DNA of 64,000 nucleotides, taken from positions 682,001 to 746,000 of the forward strand of contig JAJEKV010000005.1 of the NCBI GenBank assembly GCA_021234155.1, given 5' to 3'. The position numbers and the translations under genes are program-made. Positions within the stretch are counted from its first letter, which is position 1, and every line of letters begins with the position of its first letter. Of this stretch, positions 1 to 10,519 are shown piece by piece. The notes beneath the pieces are model-generated. The model ran no database searches. It saw only the letters and a program-made list of their open reading frames with translations, and had not been told where the DNA came from. This DNA comes from Isoetes taiwanensis (taxonomy: Eukaryota > Streptophyta > Lycopodiopsida > Isoetales > Isoetaceae).

Positions 1-961
1 ATATTAAAAAGCATTACTTAGGAAGATTTCATTAATAAGATATGCAAGAACGGGAAAACTAAAATTGCAAGCTGCATTAATTGAGGCAAAAGAGTTACAA
101 AGTTTGATTGCACACTACTTCCATAGAAAAGGTAAATCTTTTGTTATTGTAAGCTATGAATCCATAGCATTACCTTTTTTCTTCGAGGTTTCTAGCAATG
201 CAGAAACTGAAGTTAAGTGACCTTGCCTTTTTGTTAGCAACTGTCAAGGGAGGACATAGTGAAAAAAGTTATATGGCACTATTCTCATCAAATTATCAAA
301 TTATTTTACAGCTTTATACTTGTTGGGAGTCTTTACCTTCTAAAGTTCGGCTTCCAATTGAGATGATTGAAAATATAACAATCTCAAAATAAGTTAATAG
401 TCATAATTTGGATAGGCTGCAAATGTTCGTGAATGCATTTCATGTATGTTGTTGAACAAATAAGCTTATTGAGTTTCTCATATACTGACATAACTCATTC
501 TCACTGATTGTAAGAATATGGTAGAGATCTACTTTAATTCAAATATAGATTGTGAAAACATGACTTCACTGTTTGATTTAGGCCACTTCACCCTCAAGAA
601 ACTGGAGGGCAACCCTCTATGCGCAGCACTTTGTTTTTTTTTTTCATTTAAACCATTAATTGTACCACCAATTAAAACATCTACCAAAACAATCATATAA
701 CGCACTGCATTGCGAAGAATACAGACTGAGAACTGTGCATTGTATTCACATTGTCAACATTAACTTTATATTGAATGTCCACTGTCATGGCACACACAGA
801 ACACAATACAACACACCAACATCAACAGCATGAAAACGTGTTGTACAAGCCAAAAGGCCACACGAAATCCTCACAAACAACCATCACCAAATGACGCCAA
901 CACCCTGTTGTACAAGCCAACTAAGGACCCAAGAAGCTCCAACCGGTTCTCCAGCACAACT
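1..961. other. AT-rich stretch, no gene recognised
   Basis: Only short ORFs without recognisable motifs are present. A weak plus-strand reading at about 70-130 contains a helical-looking stretch (LQAALIEAKELQSLIAHYF) but I cannot tie it to a family. A poly(T) run lies near 630. No TATA box, splice-bounded exon or terminal repeat stands out. Confidence 0.4.
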
Positions 962-2762
962 CTATGCCTTCATAGTGCTGGAATGCTGGCGTGCCAGTCG
1001 GTCAATGGCATTGATATGGCGGATACGTATTCCCCTCAGCAGATTCATGTGGCCACGGAAGCCTCTACGCTGCCTGACAGAGATTTTCAGGTCCTCCATC
1101 TCAAGACACTCCAAGGCCTCCTGCATTCTTTGGATGCTGTTGCACAAACTCTCTTTGACACTCCTAATCCCACTCAGCACTTCCTTTGAAAGCAGCTCCA
1201 CATCCACGTGAACGTGGAAGCATTCAGATCCCTCAACACTACCTGGCTGCAAGTAACAAGCATGAATGTCTCCAACTGGCTCTGCATCAGAATCGCTGTC
1301 CAAGTTGATAACAGGATGGACAAATCTATTTGCAGCAGCAACATCTTCACATGCTTCTTCCTTCACTATATCTACAACAGTCACAAGACCTACAAAACCA
1401 AGCATATATACAAGTCAAGATACGAACTATACAAGGAAACCTCACTAGCTAATTCACAGCAACAGATTTTCCATATGAAGTTGGATGTAATCTGGCCACG
1501 GCTGCGACGGGATGTCTACAGGGACTACAACAGGGTCAGACCATCGGTTTCCTGTCTGACAGGGCTCCACATCCTCCATCTCTTCTTCCTCGTCTTCCCT
1601 ATTGCAACGTCCATCAACATCCCAAATTCTCTTTCTCCTCCTCCTCCCTACCTTTTCAACTGGGACAATTCCTGGCGATGTACCGAAGGTGACTGACCTC
1701 ACATCACGAAGGGTCGCATGGCTAGGATCCAAATTCACCCTCCATGCAGCTTCAACCGCTGCTGTGAAATGAAGGCACAATTAAGCGGCAAAACCCATGC
1801 ACTGCTAAGAATAAATTTCTCTGTCCTCAGCATCATTGCCACAGTTTGCTCCAACGAAGGCGAAACCTGCTTACGTCCATGGTAAAGCACAAAGTGTCGT
1901 GCTTTCTTCATGAGATTTCTATTATCCAAAGTGACAAAGGATTTGATATCACCGGCTCCATACAAAGCATAAAGCTCCTTCCCTCTCTCAATCTGCTCGG
2001 CAATGACTCCTTTCATGTGCTGGCGAAAATGCATCTTGCCGAGGTCCTTCATACAGTACCCAATCATTCCCTCATAGCAGTGGAGCCTGGTATCCTTCAA
2101 CGCCTTGCAAATAAAGACTCCTCCTGCAGGCTTATGAGTGTCCCAACCAAGGTATGTCTTCAGCTTCAAATTGACACTTGCTGGAGTTCTCATCAGAACT
2201 CTAAACACACATTGAATGTGCAGGTGGTCCAATTCAGAACCTCTCTCCTGACTGACCACACCGCTCACGCACTCAGCATCTAGAAATCTACAAACACTCA
2301 CATAAAGTCCATCCCACACATCGATTCCTCCAACACTGATTGTCACACTCACATCCAAAGATGAGGCCTCGTCAACATATTGGTTGTTCTTCATCCTCCC
2401 CTTTGTTATAACTTTCTTGACCACAACAGGCTTCTTCCCAGCAAACTTCTGTTTTCCAGGCCCTCTATCTTCAAATACCTCTGCAGGTTGCACAAACTGG
2501 GCTGCTCACTATGAACACTCTCATGCACACGGTTATCAGACTGCCCATGCTCCACAAGGGGTTCCGGAAGCTCCACAAAGGAGATGCTGTGGAAATTAGG
2601 ATTCTCCGAGAGCCTAAACCCCTCCCACATGGACCTGCGTTCTGCCACAGCGCTGCTCTCTGCAGGACGGCCCTCTGCATCTATAGAGCCCACTGGAGCA
2701 TGCCCATCTCCATCTAACCTACCCCTGTAGGACACCCCACGGGCCAGCCGCCTCAGAAACAT
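962..2762 (-). pseudogene. HUH-endonuclease Rep-like gene (replitron-like transposon protein), frameshifted
   Basis: Rolling-circle-type HUH proteins nick one DNA strand and stay covalently bound through a tyrosine. The central reading (2493-1735, 252 codons opening at a GTG with an in-frame stop just upstream) carries GVVSQERGSELDHLHIQ at residues 78-94, which contains the His-Leu-His metal motif (codons near 2226-2218). It also carries GYCMKD at 145-150, giving the Y-x-x-K catalytic motif (Tyr146, Lys149). An N-terminal part lies in another frame (2762-2406) and a more C-terminal part in a third (1780-1454). The frames meet near 2,490-2,505 and near 1,770. A further 147-codon reading (1405-962) holds an acidic stretch and a helical region. 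It is separated by a short tract ending ttggttttgtag, a plausible intron end. The spacing and sequence around the two motifs suit eukaryotic Rep-type transposons (replitrons) better than Helitrons, because no helicase is present. Function is lost as read unless the breaks are errors. Confidence 0.55.
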
Positions 2763-3804
2763 CTCTACCTCACTGGCTTCTCCACCTCATAGAGTACCTG
2801 CAGCACCATCTCCTTCGGCCGCCATCGCTACCTCCGCTTGAGTCTCAGATGGTTCGCACAACAGGTTTTTGTGGGCCGGCTCAGATAAGCACAACAGAAA
2901 TAGACAGGACCCTAATTTCGGGTCTGTAAAAGGCAACTCATATGACAGCATATCTCATCCTAAAAAAAATCCTTGACCCAAAAAAATAAAAAACACCACC
3001 CCACCCCCAACTACTGAAAACCCGCCCCACAAAAAATCTTTTGCGAACCTTATTGTTCTCAAGAAGTTTTTTTTTTGGGCATTTTTTAACGAGAGATATT
3101 TGCAGGGCTCTAGTTTGTTGGCTAAGAGGTGGGCATTCAACGTAAAGGCTGCTTACGTGTATTTCTGTTCCCATATCGAATAGGGAGCTTACACATGGCA
3201 GTCTTTCTATTAGGGAAAGTTCGGTACGGTTGTTATTGTTTTCAAGTTTAATTTGAACTATTGCAGAATGTGGGGTAAAATTTCCAGAATGTCTTCTGGA
3301 ATGTAGGATAAGAAGATCAGAATGTACAGTGAAAATATTAGAATGTACAGTAAAAACATTGATCTCATCACAGTAAAACTATAAAGTAAAAACAATGTAG
3401 AGTAAAAGTAAAACGTTGATCTCATTGCAGTAAAAGTCTTTCCCTTATACAGAAACTTGCAGAAACAGGTAGAAACCCAAAATACAGAGAGTTGAGAAGC
3501 AACCAATGCTGCAAATGTGCTATGAGAGGCAATGTGGCCTGAGAACGAACCAATGGACTCTTATAATCCATCAATATTGAATTGCTTGTGTTGTTGCTGT
3601 AGACGCAAGACATTGCTTCAAAGGCCGCAGTGTAGACGCAAGACATTGCTTCAAAGGCCGCAGTTTTGGGAAAAGACTTTTTAGATACAATTCCAACCAT
3701 TACAACCTACAACCTCGTGCGCTCCCAAGGTCTGCAAAACCTGAAAACCAAGAAAAAGATTAGTTACAGTAAAGAAAGAAACACAAACAAGAAAAAAAGC
3801 AGAA
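2763..3804. other. Intergenic, low-complexity and repeat traces
   Basis: No gene is seen. 2,985-3,030 is rich in A and C, with C-runs that would be G-runs on the minus strand. 3,330-3,430 holds loose repeats of a 'cagtaaaa/gatctcat' motif. Parts near 3,120-3,170 and 3,668-3,700 resemble, partly inverted, sequence near 22,200-22,380 on the other side of the copia element. Confidence 0.4.
3598..3663. repeat. 33-bp tandem duplication
   Basis: Two exact head-to-tail copies (3598-3630 and 3631-3663) beginning tgtagacgcaagacattgct. No function is apparent. Confidence 0.9.
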
Positions 3805-3809
3805 AAGAC
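3805..3809. repeat. Target-site duplication (left) of copia element
   Basis: AAGAC directly precedes the LTR start at 3810 and is repeated directly after the other LTR at 21680-21684. Five-bp duplications are the rule for Ty1/copia integration. Confidence 0.85.
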
Positions 3810-4007
3810 TGTTAGAAATATGAGACACACACAACTTTTCCCACAAGACAAGACCAAATTTTATTCATATGAGATACATATTTATACATCAATATGAGCC
3901 ACTATTGGACTAGTGCCACAATAGGCAAGAGTGCTATATGTGACATACGTGCCATACATGGCAAAAGGTAAAGGTGCACGTCTCCTATAGAAAGGAGATT
4001 CCAAACA
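3810..4007 (-). repeat. 3' LTR of copia element
   Basis: This 198-bp LTR has TG...CA ends (TGTTAG...CAAACA on the plus strand). It is nearly base-for-base the same as the LTR at 21355-21679 once the later 127-bp insertion there is removed, so the insertion of the whole element is fairly recent. Confidence 0.85.
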
Positions 4008-4179
4008 CCCTCCCTCGCAACTTTAGCCTTTTTGAACAAAATAATTGTATCTCATATTTAAAGATGCCTCCAACCATCCCCTCCAAGCATCTTTAATCTA
4101 GTGCTTGGATCAAAAACCTTTTGTGGGTTAAAAGGAAAAAACCCAAGCACTTTGAACAACTCAAGTAACAACAAAAGAT

Positions 4180-4846
4180 TCAACAATTCCAAGAGTGCTT
4201 TTGCACATCTCTTGTTTCAAGTCCTAATGCTTTGGTGAAGATGTCAGCAACCATCGTAGATGTTGGACAATATTTAAGCACAATAGTCTTCTTTCGTACT
4301 TCCAACTTGATATAATGATAGTGTAGCTCAATATGTTTAGATTTAGAATGGAAAACCTCATCTTTTGTTAATGCAATCGTACTTTGATTATCACACATGA
4401 GTAGAGTAGGCATTAGGCTCCACCGAAGTTTAATGCAAACAATGCATCAACCGTCGCCTTAACCAAACCAATTCTCTCTTGGCAAAGCCCGATACAAACA
4501 ACATACCCGCCTAAACGTGGTGGAAACAGAAACACATCGTTGCGTATCAAGATAACTACTCCAATCAACATCTGTATAGCCTAGAAAAGTCAATATATTA
4601 ACATCATTCTGCTTTGTGTACAACAATAAACCACAGGTAGAAGTGCCTTTCAAGTATCTCAAAACCCTTTTTGCCGCAGTCCAATGAACCTGTCCAGGAT
4701 TGGTCATGAATTGAACAAGAGTATTAGCAACATAACTAATATCAAGGTGAGTTGCATTGGCGGAATACATCAATGCACCAACCAAACTAGCATAAGGACA
4801 TTTTTGCATTTGCAATCTTTCTTCATCGGTGCAAGGACTCCGGGAC
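4180..4846 (-). pseudogene. Copia pol C-terminus: RNase H region
   Basis: Two readings remain. 4846-4459 contains DEERLQMQKCPYASLVGAL, then a stretch like the copia linker (ISYVANTLVQFMTNPGQVHW, AAKRVLRYLKGT). 4413-4180 contains CDNQSTIALTKDEVFHSKSK, HIELHYHYIK and VADIFTKALG, the usual copia RNase H end. They are in different frames with a short damaged part between them. RNase H removes the RNA template during reverse transcription. The catalytic palm domain that should lie upstream is missing. Confidence 0.85.
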
Positions 4847-5457
4847 CAATCGGGTTTCGCGCCTTTTTACGAAAAGTCGGTATTACTTGGCGGGTAGAAG
4901 GATGAAGCGGGGCTTACTTGGCATCCACATGGCGTATTTTCATAGGGGATGCTGGCGGCTTTTATTGCAACCATTTTAATGGCCCGTATTTTTGGGGAGT
5001 AAACCGCCCAAAATAATGGTGACTTTGACCGCCCTCTGTGTCGGCGTCACCAACTCCCTTGTCAAATTTTGGCGCCAAACTTACATCTTGTCACTCGTAG
5101 CCTCGTGCATCCTCTCGCCTTCACTCCTCATCGCAATCCATGTCTCCTGTAATTTCGTGTTCTTGCCCCATTCTGAGAACTCCCAAGGTCAAGAAGTGGG
5201 AGGTTTTGTCTCAATAGGTTAGGTGGGTGAGTATCTTTGCCATCAGCGAGGGGAGACATAGAGTTAAGCGACAAAGCGATCGGGCGATGCGGACACATTG
5301 GATAGGTAGGATAAAAGAGTTCAAGTTGAATTCTAGCGGCGGAAAGTGGAAAGTATAACAATACGACATGCATATACCCCGCCGATATGGCCAAAGAGCT
5401 AATCTCCACCAAAAGCGGCTTCCCAAAATTGCCCTTAAATGGTAACCACCTTAAGCG

Positions 5458-5529
5458 GATCACCACGGCCTTGAGAAGCTGGTTTGTCGACTACTTAGCT
5501 GCGTAGAGATAGTTTGGCGTCGTGTGATC
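5458..5529. repeat. Foldback a (72 bp)
   Basis: The left end is GATCACCACGGCC and the right end is GGCGTCGTGTGATC, imperfect inverted repeats of each other. It follows the short reading that begins at 5140. Confidence 0.6.
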
Positions 5530-5790
5530 TTCTTATCTTTCATTTCTTTCGTTGACGCGTGTTTACAAACAAATTTATTGTGCGGGTTTATGTTTATCGG
5601 GCGTCGTGGATGTCATTCGGCCGAAAGTATTAGTAGTGTACTTGTGGGTGTATCACATAGACATCGGAATTGTCCTTTTCAAGGTATGGATGCCGTGACC
5701 TTGCGGGGGTATAGGCATCTGGTTTTCTGGACATGATTATAGCGTAAAGGTCGGAAACCGAGCTTGAGGCGGTTGAATTGCCCCCTTTAA

Positions 5791-6400
5791 GTGAACTTTG
5801 TAAACCCACGGACTAATGAGAACAATGTAATTGCAATGAAGAAATGCATGGCTGACGAGGTGCAAGCGGGAATGTCTGAAAGCGGAGGCGTGAGGATGAG
5901 TTTCAAAATCTTCACACCGTTTGAGGTATTTGCTAATATATTCGGATGGCGCGAGGAAGTTGAAAAGCTCAGAAGACATATCGTGCTTTCTCCCCCCTTA
6001 GATTTTGTGGATGGCTTATTTTTTGGTTCCGACACGGGATGTTGATTCCACGAATCATCCGGTCAACTAACGAAGGTCAGCGTAGTTAAGTCCTCCTTTA
6101 AGTTCGGATACTTTCTTCCAAAACAATATTTATCGTTAATTGTCAACTAGAGCGAAGGCAGAGAAAAAAGAGGCTGCACAACTTTTTTGGGAGCCGTTTG
6201 AGGACCATAATAGACACTCCGTCGCGGTGGATATTGAGTATGGAGAGGGGAGGAAGTCATTTTCTCGACCACCATGGAAGCGAATGGCCATTATCGAGCT
6301 AAAGTGCTAATGGAGCAGAGGAAATTGCGGCGACTTCCATTATTTTATTGATGGCATTAGGGTTGGTTTCGAGGCAAGAGGGAAATGTAAAGTTTAGTGA
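5791..6400 (+). pseudogene. Unrecognised gene-like tract
   Basis: An 84-codon ORF (5791-6045, starting MNFVNPRTNENNVIAMKK) is followed in another frame by a stretch that reads EKKEAAQLFWEPFEDHNRHS and later FSRPPWKRMAIIEL. Amino-acid composition and codon use look protein-like and no stop interrupts the second stretch for about 50 codons. I recognise no family. It lies between foldback a and the H3-like gene. Breaks may be base-calling errors. Confidence 0.25.
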
Positions 6401-6614
6401 GTTAGCGATCAACAAGAAATTGTCTATCGGCTGGCGCTTTGAATCTCGGTTTTTATTTGTGTTTTGTCGATGTTTTTAGGGTTCCATTATTTTGTCAGAT
6501 ATTTTTTAGGGTTTCGGTACAATTATTTAAAAACGTTACCATCATATTTTACTTTAACTACGTTTTTTACTATTTATCTCTTGCCGGTTGTCTATTTTTG
6601 TCGGTGTTAAGTAG

Positions 6615-6621
6615 TATAAAA
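6615..6621 (+). promoter_or_regulatory. TATA box before the H3-like gene
   Basis: TATAAAA lies only 27 nt before the ATG at 6642, which would put the cap site at or after the start codon if this TATA is used. Either the real start is further downstream or the sequence between is shortened by errors. Confidence 0.4.
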
Positions 6622-6641
6622 GCGTCATCATTTGAGAAGCC

Positions 6642-7500
6642 ATGGCAAGAACTAAGCAAAGCTGCAAGGATCCATCCAGTGGTGTAAGGCGGTGATTACA
6701 TTAGTCCGCCTTCTTCATCGACTCACGAAGTCTCGATAGAGATTCTCCTCCTCCGACCATGCCTAACGAAGACCGGAAAAGAAATCCATGATGACGGACC
6801 CAGCGGGAGAAGCGGCTCCGGAGTAAGTAGGGAGGTGCACTCCGGTTCGAGAGGAAGGATGAAAATGTGAGACCGCCGTGGCGAGAATATGATGCGGATT
6901 AATTATTGGGCAGCCGCCTCTTCTTGCTCTTCTGCTCCTCTGTTCCTCGTGGAGGTGCGGGACCTTCAAATCAAAGGAGGAGGCCCGCCCGAGAAAGGGG
7001 AAGGCGACCGGGAATGTGAGGAGGCGGGCCCGGAAAGAGTCGGTAGAGGAAGCGACTGCGATGAATCTTTTGGGGTGAGGAGGCGGCGGAAGAGTCGGCC
7101 GAACAACGAGCTCAAATCTTTTGGGGTGGGTGAGGGTAGAGGCGGAAGCGGAAAGCGAAGCTGGTATTAAAGCGCCAGCGAGATTAAGTATCGGAAAAAC
7201 ACGAGATGGTCATTCAGCGTCTCCCATTTGCCGGGCTCGTGAGAGATTACGCAAGAGTGTGGTGCGATACATCATACCGATTCTGAGAATTCAAGCAAGC
7301 GCCTTAAATGCTCTTCAAATGGCGGAGGCGGTTGGTGTCGGTACGTTCGAGGACTCGCGGACTTGCGGCAATACATGCCAAAGCGGGTGTTGTCATGCCC
7401 AAGGACATGCGCCTCGTCTTACGCATAAAGGGATCCGAAAGTACTATGGTCAAAATTTTATGGCTGAATACAACAAGAAGAAAGACCCCCGGAAAAAAAA
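6642..7500 (+). pseudogene. Divergent histone H3-like gene (CENH3-like layout), frameshifted
   Basis: The start reads MARTKQ, the hallmark H3 N-terminus. The histone fold follows near 7,170-7,450, spread over frames: a piece like the alpha-N helix (REIRKY, KNT) near 7,175-7,205, a piece like LPFARLVREITQE near 7,225-7,258, then ASALNALQ, GTFEDS, and finally MPKDMRLVLRIKGSE at about 7,395-7,440, matching the H3 MPKDIQLARRIRGE end. Between start and fold lie about 500 nt, much longer than the tail of ordinary H3. Basic and Gly/Arg-rich readings there suggest either a long variable tail, as in centromeric H3, or an intron. H3 packs DNA with H4 in the nucleosome. Several indels break the frame, many where CAG/CTG would be expected. 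Foldback b lies downstream. Confidence 0.6.
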
Positions 7501-7637
7501 AGGTGAAGTGCCTTTGTGTTTTTTCATATGTATAATATTTCTTAATGCAATGGCTTTATAAGCTTAATCTCTTAGTCCATTTCTTTCTTAGAAGCCTAGC
7601 CGCACTTTGCATTTTTTTTTTTTAATGTTATCGTGAG

Positions 7638-7705
7638 GATCACCACGGCCTAGCGACAAGCATTGTGCTTTTGTTGCACATAGTAGTCTTCGGCGTCGTG
7701 TGATC
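7638..7705. repeat. Foldback b (68 bp)
   Basis: The ends are GATCACCACGGCC and GGCGTCGTGTGATC, the same as foldback a. The inner part contains a second near-palindrome (gcattgtgc/ttgcaca). It lies about 140 nt after the H3-like gene and directly abuts a CCCTAA array. Confidence 0.65.
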
Positions 7706-7706
7706 C

Positions 7707-7730
7707 AACCCTAACCCTAACCCTAACCCT
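7707..7730. repeat. Short telomere-like array (AACCCT)x4
   Basis: Four perfect 6-bp units abut foldback b and are followed by six A. Most plants use the 7-bp unit CCCTAAA. A lost A in each unit through homopolymer error, or a promoter telo-box cluster, are both possible. Confidence 0.7.
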
Positions 7731-7856
7731 AAAAAATGCGGACAAATCTCCCCACAGCGGTGTGTCCCCTTTCATAATCGACAGCGGCTACTTGAGTTCA
7801 AAAGTGGCGGCGCCTTACGGCTCCTAAACATCTTCTTGTTTTCGTCGTTTGCCGCC

Positions 7857-8975
7857 ATGGATTGTTATGTGAAGTTCACGGAATGGTATGCATCCGCCCC
7901 TCATGACAACGAGGAAGTTGCGCCCGGCTGCGATTTATCCGTTCTATTGCAAGGAGTTGGACATCATGGCAAAGCGATGGCGAGCTTGGATGCTATCGCG
8001 AGGTTGCTTTAGCTTTCACCCGGACCGCTTGGTCTCCGGCGACGTCCTTTCTGCGGATGTCACGGCTCGTGGATTCCAAAACCAGCTCTAGAGGGCGGCT
8101 TCCCATTTGCAAAGCGGGGAAGATGTTTTCAAGAATCTTTGCATAGCGGGCTCCTCTGGCTGCGTCCTTGTGCTTAAGAAGGTATCTTATTTCTCTTTGC
8201 CGTTTGCATTTGCTAGTTATTGCATTACGCTTTCGGCCAAACCGAAGATACACTTGGAAACAATGAAATCTTTAAGCCAAGGGGTCGAGTTATGTGTGAT
8301 GATGCTGACTATGGCGTAGAAATGGAGATAGATCTACAAGAAGAAGAGCAAGAATGTAGGAGTTTTAGCTTCGGCCTTGGCCTTGGGTGAACAGGAGGAG
8401 GGAGATGATTACGAAGGTGATGAGGATGGGGATGAGGATGAAAAAAGTTGTCGACATAGCGCCAATTTTAGTGGAAGGCAAAGAATACTTATTGCTAAGT
8501 GATATCTTGAGGAACCGTCTATGTTCGAATGTGTGCTGGGGAAGGCGAGCTTATCGATTACCTTGGCGAATGGGTAAACTTAGGCCTAGATTTTGAAGAG
8601 GATTTGGACAAAGAGATGTTTGAAGTATCTAATTATACCGGCAATGCTATAAAGCTTAAAGAAGCATATGAGAATTTTGGAGTCTCGATTTGCTCAAGAT
8701 GGCGAATCTACCAGCGGAAGAAGAATTCCAGCGTCTCCGTGCAAAGCTGCCAAGCGGGATCTGAGGTTTGGCGGGCCCTTGATCAATGTGGCGGCGGCAT
8801 AAGCACAGTAGATGAGGATAAATGTGAAGAAGATAATCTTGAGGGTTCTTATTTGTGGGAAGTAGATGATTTTTCTTGCCGACATGCACGCGCGGGGGAC
8901 AGGGAAAGATTGAAGGACTCTACATTGTTAAGATATATCTCAAGATTCGTTAATGGGGAGATAATCGTCTTGTGA
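7857..8975 (+). pseudogene. Unrecognised gene-like tract with acidic domain
   Basis: The ATG at 7857 sits in a strong context (gccgccATGg). The first frame (MDCYVKFTEWYASAPHDNEE...) runs 51 codons to 8012. Coding-like sequence continues in other frames to about 8,181 (SGEDVFKNLCIAGSSGCVLV), where AAG|GTATCTTATTTC looks like a splice donor. Further on, 8,300-8,460 encodes a very acidic stretch (EEGDDYEGDEDGDEDE), and 8,530-8,780 has more coding-like pieces (LPAEEEFQRLRAKL). No family is recognised. An acidic tail beside a histone gene recalls chromatin factors, but that is only an inference from neighbourhood. Confidence 0.3.
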
Positions 8976-9370
8976 GAACTTTCAGTCCAAAGGGTGCGAG
9001 TTTGTCTATTACCTCCGTGCATTATGCATGTTCGGGAACCATTCCCAATTGGCATCAAAAACGAAAGGGTGATAGCAATTCGTAGGGGGATGTTGTGTTA
9101 CAATATTTTGGCGACCAAGCGGTCTGCTTGGCGAGCAATATGTTAAATTTTTTAGCTGCTGGCTTGACTCACCCAAGGTTGGGTTGGGGTCGATAACATG
9201 GAAGTCATTGCCTTGTTGGATCGGTCTTGTGAGGGGGATTGAAAGAGCATGAAATTGGCGGCGAAGCTTGAGAAATTGGAAGTTATATGTTTTCCAACTT
9301 GTATCGGTAAAATTATTTATGTCGGATTGTCCTTAGAAATTCCTAATAAAAATTATTTTATTTGTATTTA

Positions 9371-9435
9371 TTCACATCGCCTTGAAATACATCGGTCGAT
9401 TTTTACGTCATATCTAGGTTTTGGCGTCGTGTGAT
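9371..9435. repeat. Foldback c (65 bp)
   Basis: The left end ATTCACATCGCC is degenerate and the right end is GGCGTCGTGTGAT. It precedes the TATA box of the first coiled-coil gene by 73 nt and follows an AATAAAAATTATTTT stretch that could be a poly(A) signal of the gene before. Confidence 0.5.
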
Positions 9436-9508
9436 ATCTATCTCGAAGAAATGAAATATTATTGGAAAAAGACAATTAATTTATTTATTATTTTCGTGTG
9501 ACTCATGT

Positions 9509-9516
9509 TATAAATA
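9509..9516 (+). promoter_or_regulatory. TATA box, coiled-coil gene 1
   Basis: TATAAATA followed by GAAGAC, 93 nt before the ATG at 9602. The same string (TTATAAATAGAAGAC) occurs before gene 2. Confidence 0.65.
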
Positions 9517-9601
9517 GAAGACCGATGTCCCGGCTGACCTCGATCGCCTTCGCCTTACGCTCATCTTCTACTTCCGGCTTCCGCCTTCCACCTTACGCTC
9601 G

Positions 9602-9976
9602 ATGGCATCATCATCTTCCTCTAGCGAGCGACCCGCCAAGATAGCACTCCCGGCCCCAGGCTGCCGTGGACATCACCCTTGCGGTGGTGATGAAGAGATT
9701 CAAGGAGATCCATGATGAAAACAGTCGTCGTCGCCGAGAACAATGAGGCGGTCGGCAGTTAACCTTCCGCGGGGGCTGCTGCTTGGCCGGCGAGGCGTTG
9801 AGCTCGTGGAAACATTCGCCATGTACCAAGAGGCGACGAGCCCGCGAGGGCGAAGGCGGTTGAAAGCTGCTCACATGATTTCGCGGGCCTTAGAAGATAT
9901 GGAGAAGAAGCTCCGAGCTGCGGAGGATGAGAAGCTTGACCTTACGGCAATTTGCGGGGACATGAAAATCAGCTAG
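9602..9976 (+). CDS. Small MASS-type coiled-coil protein 1 (frames broken)
   Basis: The gene opens ATG-GCA-TCA-TCA-TCT-TCC (Met-Ala then Ser-rich). It carries a VDITLAVVMKRFKEI-like motif near 9,668-9,712 and ends with LEDMEKKLRAAEDEKLDLT near 9,890-9,945, then a stop at 9976. At least two frame changes occur between start and end, so the complete product is inferred at roughly 120 residues. The charged helical end suggests a coiled coil. It is paralogous to the next gene over its whole length and to the fourth gene in the MKR motif. I do not recognise the family. Foldback d follows 117 nt after the stop. Confidence 0.45.
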
Positions 9977-10092
9977 AGGATCATGAAGATCCCTAGCCGT
10001 TGTATCTATCTATTTTTTGCTTCAAAGAAAAGTTTTCTCTATTTTTTGCTTCTATCTATCTGTTGTTCCAATGTATGTTACGTTTTATTAAA

Positions 10093-10161
10093 ATATCACC
10101 GACGGCCGAAATGCCTTGCTTGCAATTAGGTAGCAATCAATGGATTTGGCGTCGTGTGATC
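10093..10161. repeat. Foldback d (69 bp)
   Basis: The ends are ATATCACCGACGGCC and GGCGTCGTGTGATC. The inner sequence (cttgcaattaggtagcaatc) is shared with foldback f because the surrounding unit is duplicated. The inner arms also pair imperfectly. Confidence 0.6.
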
Positions 10162-10318
10162 TCCATACCGTTCTATTTTGCTTCAATGAGAAGTTCTATC
10201 TTTAGTTATGTATCGGTAAAATTACTTATGTATAGATTGTATCACCGAAATTATCAATAAAAATTATCCACGAGCTTTCTCACGGAAGAAAAGGCGTTAG
10301 AAGAAATAACGGTCCTTT

Positions 10319-10383
10319 TTCCTCACCGGGCGAGAAGTAGCGGTCGATTTTCACGACCCACGGCATCCCCGGCGTCGTGTGAC
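10319..10383. repeat. Foldback e (65 bp)
   Basis: The left end is CCTCACCGGGCG and the right end is GGCGTCGTGTGAC. It lies 22 nt before the TATA box of gene 2, as foldback c lies before that of gene 1. Confidence 0.5.
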
Positions 10384-10405
10384 TCAAGCTACTCGAAATC
10401 CCTGT

Positions 10406-10413
10406 TATAAATA
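10406..10413 (+). promoter_or_regulatory. TATA box, coiled-coil gene 2
   Basis: TATAAATA followed by GAAGAC, 114 nt before the ATG at 10520. The leader between is pyrimidine-rich, with repeated ccttccg units. Confidence 0.65.
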
Positions 10414-10519
10414 GAAGACTTTCTATCTTGCCTTCGACCTCCGATCCTCTTAGCCTTAGCCTTCTTACGCTCATCTTCTCCCCTTCCGCCTTCCGCCTTC
10501 CGCCTTCGCCTTCTCCTCG

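Noticed and set aside
1208-1696. Plus-strand ORFs across 830-2283
   Set aside because: They are antisense shadows of the Rep-like gene and contain no motif.
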